Assembly (NCBI GenBank): GCA_050015355.1
Contig: JBEKBO010000009.1
Span: forward strand, 9,139-73,138
Source of the DNA: CAWBRT01 sp050015355
Lineage (GTDB): Bacteria; Acidobacteriota; Terriglobia; Terriglobales; Acidobacteriaceae
Direction: 5' to 3'
DNA: 64,000 nucleotides
Of this stretch, positions 60,302 to 64,000 are shown one piece after another (position 1 is the stretch's first letter; each line of letters opens with the position of its first letter). The notes beneath the pieces were generated by a model. The model ran no database searches. It was not told where the DNA came from and saw only the letters and a list, made by a program, of their open reading frames with translations. Position numbers and translations under genes: made by a program.

Positions 60302-62059
60302 TCAGCCGGAGACCTTCTGCGTCGCCCGGAGCTTCGGCACCGTCTCTTTGATTTCTGGCTCGCGCAGGAAATCGAAGTCGCATCCCTGGTCGGCCTGCGT
60401 CACCGAGTCGAAGAACAGCTTGCGATAGCCCCTCTGGTGGTCTTTCATTTCAGGTTTTACCCAGGCGGCCGCGCGCTGCTTCAGCTCCGCGTCGCTGACC
60501 AGCAGTGAAATCGAACGCGACGAAACGCTGAGTTTGATGCGGTCGCCCGAGCGCACCAGCGCCAGCGGCCCGCCGATGGCCGACTCCGGCATCACGTGCA
60601 AGACGATGGTTCCGAACGCCGTGCCGCTCATCCTGCCATCGGAGATGCGCACCATGTCCTTCACGCCCTGCTTCGCCAGCTTCTTCGGAATCGGCAGATA
60701 ACCCGCCTCCGGCATACCCGGAGCGCCAATCGGACCGATGCACTTCAGCACCAGAATGTCGTCCGCCTTGACGTCGAGGTCCGGATCGTCGATCCGGTTC
60801 GCCATGTCTTGGTTGTTCTCAAACACCACCGCGCGGCCCTCGTGCTCCATCAAGTTGGCCGAAGCGGCCGACTGCTTGATGAGTGCTCCGCCGGGCGCAA
60901 GATTGCCTTTCAGCACGGCGACTCCGCCCACCTTGTAAATCGGGTTGCTCAGTGGCCGGATCACGTCCTGCTTAAATGGCGCCGGGGCTCTCTCCAGCTC
61001 TTCCGCCCAAGTGCGGCCGGTGACCGTGAGCGCGTCCAGATGCAGCAACGGCTTCAGTTCGCGCATGAGAGCGAGCATGCCGCCGGCCTTGTGGAAGTCC
61101 TCCATGTATCCCTGGCCCGAGGGCTTCAGATCGACCAGCACAGGCGTTTCGCGGCTCATCGCGTCCCACCCTTCCATGTCGATGGCGATGCCGAGCCGGC
61201 CGGCGATGGCTGTCAGGTGGACGATGCCGTTGGTCGAGCCGCCAATCGCCAGCAGGACCCGCATGGCATTCTCGAACGCCTTTCCCGTCATGATCTTGTC
61301 GGGCGTAAGTTTCTGCGCGATCATCTTGACGGCCTGGGTGCCGGATTCCTCGGCGATTCGCATGCGGTCGGCGGTCACGGCAGGCGGGCAAGCTCCGCCC
61401 GGAATCATCATGCCAAGCCCCTCTGCCATGCAGGCGACAGTGCTGGCCGTGCCCATCACGGAACAGAAGCCCACGCTCGCCACCAGGGCGTTATTGACCT
61501 CGTCGACCTCGGCGGCATCGATCTGCTCCCCGCGATACATTCCCCAGTAGCGGCGACAGTCGGTGCAAGCGCCTACGCGCACCCCGCGATGCCCGCCGGT
61601 CAGCATGGCGCCGCTCACCAGCGAGATCGCCGGAATGCCAGCCGAGGCCGCGCCCATCAACTGGGCCGGCACGTTCTTGTCGCAGCCGCCGATCATGACC
61701 ACGGAATCCATCGGCTGCGCCCGAATCATCTCCTCCGTGTCGATTGCCAACAGGTTGCGCAGAAACATGCTCGTGGGATAGGCAAAGCTCTCATGGATGG
61801 AGATCGTCGGGAATACCATCGGCAGTCCGCCGGCGAGCATGACGCCACGCTTTACGGCTTCGATCAGTTGCGGGGCGTTCCCGTGACAGGGGTTGTAATC
61901 GCTTCCGGAGTTGATGATGCCCACGATCGGGCGCTCGAGAACATCATCGGTGTAACCTGCGCCCTTGATAAACGCCTTGCGCAGAAACAGGGAAAAATCT
62001 AAATCGCCGTAACTCGTCAGCCCTTTGCGGAGACCGGTCTTATCTTTATCGTTTTTCAT
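60302..62059 (-). CDS. IlvD/Edd-family sugar-acid dehydratase
   Basis: 585-residue Fe-S dehydratase related to IlvD but of the sugar-acid branch (L-arabonate/galactonate-type). Motifs are INSGSDYNPCHGNAPQLIEA, MIGGCDKNVPAQLMGA, VGACTDCRRYWGMYRGEQ and SDGRMSGTAFGTIVLHVMPE. The RRYW segment is typical of sugar-acid dehydratases and absent from true IlvD. The ATG at 62059 is chosen (MKNDKDKTGL); a longer frame opens at 62137 without support. It diverges from an MFS carrier of the anion:cation symporter type, supporting a role in aldonate use. The exact substrate is uncertain. Confidence 0.88.
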   Translation of the reverse strand: MKNDKDKTGLRKGLTSYGDLDFSLFLRKAFIKGAGYTDDVLERPIVGIINSGSDYNPCHGNAPQLIEAVKRGVMLAGGLPMVFPTISIHESFAYPTSMFLRNLLAIDTEEMIRAQPMDSVVMIGGCDKNVPAQLMGAASAGIPAISLVSGAMLTGGHRGVRVGACTDCRRYWGMYRGEQIDAAEVDEVNNALVASVGFCSVMGTASTVACMAEGLGMMIPGGACPPAVTADRMRIAEESGTQAVKMIAQKLTPDKIMTGKAFENAMRVLLAIGGSTNGIVHLTAIAGRLGIAIDMEGWDAMSRETPVLVDLKPSGQGYMEDFHKAGGMLALMRELKPLLHLDALTVTGRTWAEELERAPAPFKQDVIRPLSNPIYKVGGVAVLKGNLAPGGALIKQSAASANLMEHEGRAVVFENNQDMANRIDDPDLDVKADDILVLKCIGPIGAPGMPEAGYLPIPKKLAKQGVKDMVRISDGRMSGTAFGTIVLHVMPESAIGGPLALVRSGDRIKLSVSSRSISLLVSDAELKQRAAAWVKPEMKDHQRGYRKLFFDSVTQADQGCDFDFLREPEIKETVPKLRATQKVSG

Positions 62060-62284
62060 AGTAGAGAGCAGGTCCGGAACAACACGCAGGCAAGGCCGTA
62101 TTCTTGATAACGGAAGCGCGCTTGCCCGGAGCTTCACCTTTCAAATTTGCGATCTCCACGAAAGCTACCGCCGAAGGCAGCGGTTGTCAAATCGGCTGGC
62201 AGCCCCGTTCGCTGCTGACGCAAAAGTGCCGGTTTGTGCCCTCGGCGAGCCACTGCGCTGCCGCGCAAAGTTTGGTTTTGGCGA

Positions 62285-62313
62285 TTGTCATTGCCCGTTC
62301 AAGAGCCGATAAT
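62285..62313 (+). promoter_or_regulatory. Putative promoter of the MFS carrier gene
   Basis: TTGTCA (62285-62290) and GATAAT (62308-62313), 17 bases apart, lie 78 bases upstream of the MFS start. The rest of the 331-base divergent gap shows no gene. Confidence 0.5.
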
Positions 62314-62390
62314 GTACGCGAGCAAGCTATCAAACGCAGGCAGAGCAAGCTTCCCATGCAAGCCGGGAACAGACAGCTCAGGAGATCACT

Positions 62391-63740
62391 ATGGCACAAG
62401 GCAACGTGGAACAAGTCGTCAATGAAAAGCAGGTCATGAACAAGATTTTCTGGCGTCTTACCCCGTTGATGGTGTTTCTGTACATCGTCTCGTACCTCGA
62501 CCGGGTGAATGTCGGCTTCGCCGCATTGACGATGAATAAAGATATCGGGCTCAGTCCGTACATGTATGGATTGGGCGCGGGCATTTTCTTTTGGGGGTAC
62601 TTCCTTTTCGAGATTCCCAGCAATCTGATCATGGCCAAGGTCGGCGCCCGCATATGGATCGCCCGTATTCTTTTCACCTGGGGTCTGGTCGCTGTGGCCA
62701 TGGCCTGGGTTCAAGGACCCAAGAGCTTCTTGATCATGCGATTCATCCTGGGCGTCGCCGAGGCAGGCTTTTTCCCTGGGGTGATTCTCTACTGGACCTA
62801 TTGGTTTCCGGCGCGCTACCGGGCACGAATTATTTCCCGGTTCATGCTGGCGATTCCGCTTTCGTTTGGCATTGGGGGGCCGATTTCGACCGGGATCATG
62901 CAACTCCTCAACGGGGCGTGGGGCTTCAAGGGTTGGCAATGGCTCTTTATCATGGAGGGATTGCCGGCGCTGGTGCTGCCCGTCGTGGTGCTGTTCATTC
63001 TGCCGGATAAGCCCAAGGACGCAAGGTGGCTCACCGGGGCCGAGAAACATTGGCTAGAGCATGAGTTGGAAGCGGATCGTGAACAGGTCGCCGTAAAGAA
63101 GACCGAGTCCAGCGCGGGGCGAAGCCTGATGAACCCAATGGTCTGGGCGTTATGCATTATCTATTTTGCCCGCACCGGGTCCAATTACGGCCTCGGGCTG
63201 TTCATGCCGCAGATTATCAAGGCGCAGGGCTACACGAACATGCAAACCGGTTGGATCATGCTTGTTCCCTATGTCATCGGTTGCATCGCCATGCTGGCCT
63301 TCGGCTGGAGCTCCGATCGCCGCAAGGAACGCAAATGGCATTTGATGATAGCTTTCGCGATCATCGTGATCGGCTTGTGGGGAGCCGGTTTGGCTGGACC
63401 TACCACGCTCTCCCTTGCGCTGCTCTGCATCGCCACGATCGGCATTAACGGCAGCAATCCGCCGTTCTGGCCGCTGCCATCCGCTTACCTGTCCGGCTCA
63501 GGCGCCGCCGCGGGGATTGCACTTGTCAACTCGGTGGGGAACCTTGGCGGCTTTGCAGGCCCTTACATCGTCGGCTGGGCCAAGCAGGTCACCACTGGCT
63601 TTTCAGGTGGGCTGTACGGCCTTGGATGCCTGGGTCTGTTGGGATTGATAGTTACGCTATTTGCCGTTAAGAGTCAGACGTCGGCCACGGCGGCGCCACA
63701 AACGCCGGAGAAGAAAAAGGAAACGATGCAAGCAGACTAG
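62391..63740 (+). CDS. MFS transporter, anion:cation symporter family
   Basis: 449-residue inner-membrane carrier with twelve predicted helices. The start region MNKIFWRLTPLMVFLYIVSY and LDRVNVGFAAL are typical of the ACS family (hexuronate/glucarate/phthalate porters). GAGIFFWGYFLFEIPSNLIM, GVAEAGFFPGVILYWTYWFP and the cytoplasmic central loop (about residues 205-245) follow. AGGAG lies six bases before the ATG. Divergence from the sugar-acid dehydratase suggests uptake of the same aldonate or related acid. Confidence 0.9.
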   Translation: MAQGNVEQVVNEKQVMNKIFWRLTPLMVFLYIVSYLDRVNVGFAALTMNKDIGLSPYMYGLGAGIFFWGYFLFEIPSNLIMAKVGARIWIARILFTWGLVAVAMAWVQGPKSFLIMRFILGVAEAGFFPGVILYWTYWFPARYRARIISRFMLAIPLSFGIGGPISTGIMQLLNGAWGFKGWQWLFIMEGLPALVLPVVVLFILPDKPKDARWLTGAEKHWLEHELEADREQVAVKKTESSAGRSLMNPMVWALCIIYFARTGSNYGLGLFMPQIIKAQGYTNMQTGWIMLVPYVIGCIAMLAFGWSSDRRKERKWHLMIAFAIIVIGLWGAGLAGPTTLSLALLCIATIGINGSNPPFWPLPSAYLSGSGAAAGIALVNSVGNLGGFAGPYIVGWAKQVTTGFSGGLYGLGCLGLLGLIVTLFAVKSQTSATAAPQTPEKKKETMQAD

Positions 63741-63767
63741 CCGTTTACCCTTGGAGTTCTCTACGTT

Positions 63768-63885
63768 GTCTGTTCGGTGAGGCACCAGGCGAGGCGTATA
63801 GGCCAGCAGGGTGCCTCACTTTATTTGTCTGTTCGGTGAGGCACCAGGCGAGGCGTATAGGCCAGCAGGGTGCCTCACTTTATTT
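63768..63885. repeat. Tandem 59-base hairpin repeat at the IS110 left side
   Basis: Two near-perfect adjacent copies (63768-63826 and 63827-63885). Each holds a 10-base stem GTGAGGCACC/GGTGCCTCAC with a GC-rich loop of about 23 bases. They lie between the MFS gene and the IS110 transposase start, in a position where IS110 elements have their non-coding end. Confidence 0.85.
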
Positions 63886-63886
63886 G

Positions 63887-63966
63887 ATTGGATAAGAACG
63901 AAGGCTTCAGCAGACCCGGTATTCTCTGGTTGAGGACCAAGAGTTACTGGGCAGGAGAAGCCTTCA
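63887..63966 (+). ncRNA. Candidate bridge-RNA region of the IS110 element
   Basis: In IS110-group elements the non-coding left end, upstream of the recombinase gene, encodes a structured bridge RNA that pairs with both target and donor DNA. This stretch, possibly together with the tandem hairpins to its left, is the matching position. Its inverted repeat could close the RNA. Assignment is by position, not by a verified fold. Confidence 0.35.
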
Positions 63967-64000
63967 TGATTATTGTAGGGTGTGATTTTCATCCCAGTTG
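63967..64000 (+). CDS. IS110-family transposase, first 11 codons
   Basis: The frame reads MIIVGCDFHPS and runs off the window. This start matches IS110-family transposases, which open with the RuvC-like DEDD domain and its first catalytic Asp (here Asp7). GGAG lies about eight bases before the ATG. The remaining 300-400 residues, including the serine-bearing Tnp domain, are outside the window. Confidence 0.75.

Larger units (their letters stand above)
63768..64000 (+). mobile_element. IS110-family insertion element, left part
   Basis: The transposase start at 63967 and a structured non-coding end of about 200 bases mark an IS110-type element cut off by the window end. The exact left boundary is unknown; IS110 elements lack conventional terminal inverted repeats. 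GAAGGCTTC (63900-63908) and GAAGCCTTC (63957-63965) form a perfect inverted repeat just before the gene. Confidence 0.75.

Overview
The window is high-GC bacterial chromosome, mostly housekeeping genes with short intergenic gaps. Several traits point to Acidobacteriota, probably a Terriglobia relative of Koribacter: a TonB-dependent receptor with a carboxypeptidase-regulatory-like N-terminal domain, the cdaA-cdaR-glmM order, rpmF next to plsX, a large orphan secreted protein, and many dispersed palindromes in the gaps. This assignment is inference from gene content, not from a marker gene. No rRNA, tRNA or CRISPR array was seen.

Layout. 1-4.2 kb: the end of queA, a DinB-fold protein and polA. 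4.2-7.9 kb (minus): an O-methyltransferase and the cdaA-cdaR-glmM cluster for c-di-AMP and cell-wall precursor supply. 8-16.8 kb: an alpha/beta hydrolase that lacks its nucleophile, xseA, a zinc-ribbon membrane protein, rpiB-TAXI-glyA, a TPR protein and an aldo/keto reductase. 17-20.9 kb: YtxH, DUF177, rpmF, plsX and a glycosyltransferase. 20.9-35.5 kb is an amino-acid block: a LysR regulator divergent from leuABCD, the aromatic operon aroQ-pheA-aroF-tyrA on the minus strand, and ilvD and ilvC.

The aromatic operon holds the two best findings. Its leader encodes a Tyr/Phe-rich peptide followed by a terminator, with a good promoter upstream, which is the layout of ribosome-mediated attenuation. 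Downstream of tyrA, a tandem duplication has produced three NTF2-like paralogues and a chimeric ORF that joins an NTF2-like N-terminus to the tyrA C-terminus.

36-51.8 kb: a membrane metallophosphoesterase, a methyltransferase, an aldehyde dehydrogenase, proA, an orphan ABC ATPase, a zinc alcohol dehydrogenase, msrA, a c-di-GMP module (AAA+/Fis/PilZ regulator divergent from an HD-GYP/GAF/GGDEF protein), a YbaK-type deacylase and fdhD. 52-57 kb: an 810-residue secreted protein convergent with the TonB receptor. 57.6-64 kb: argG, a small AT-richer island, a sugar-acid dehydratase divergent from an MFS carrier, and the left part of an IS110-family element whose non-coding end may encode a bridge RNA.

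The intergenic gaps carry at least four palindromic repeat families. Three copies show one palindrome inserted inside another, two of them with short direct repeats at the junction. This looks like a population of small mobile hairpins.
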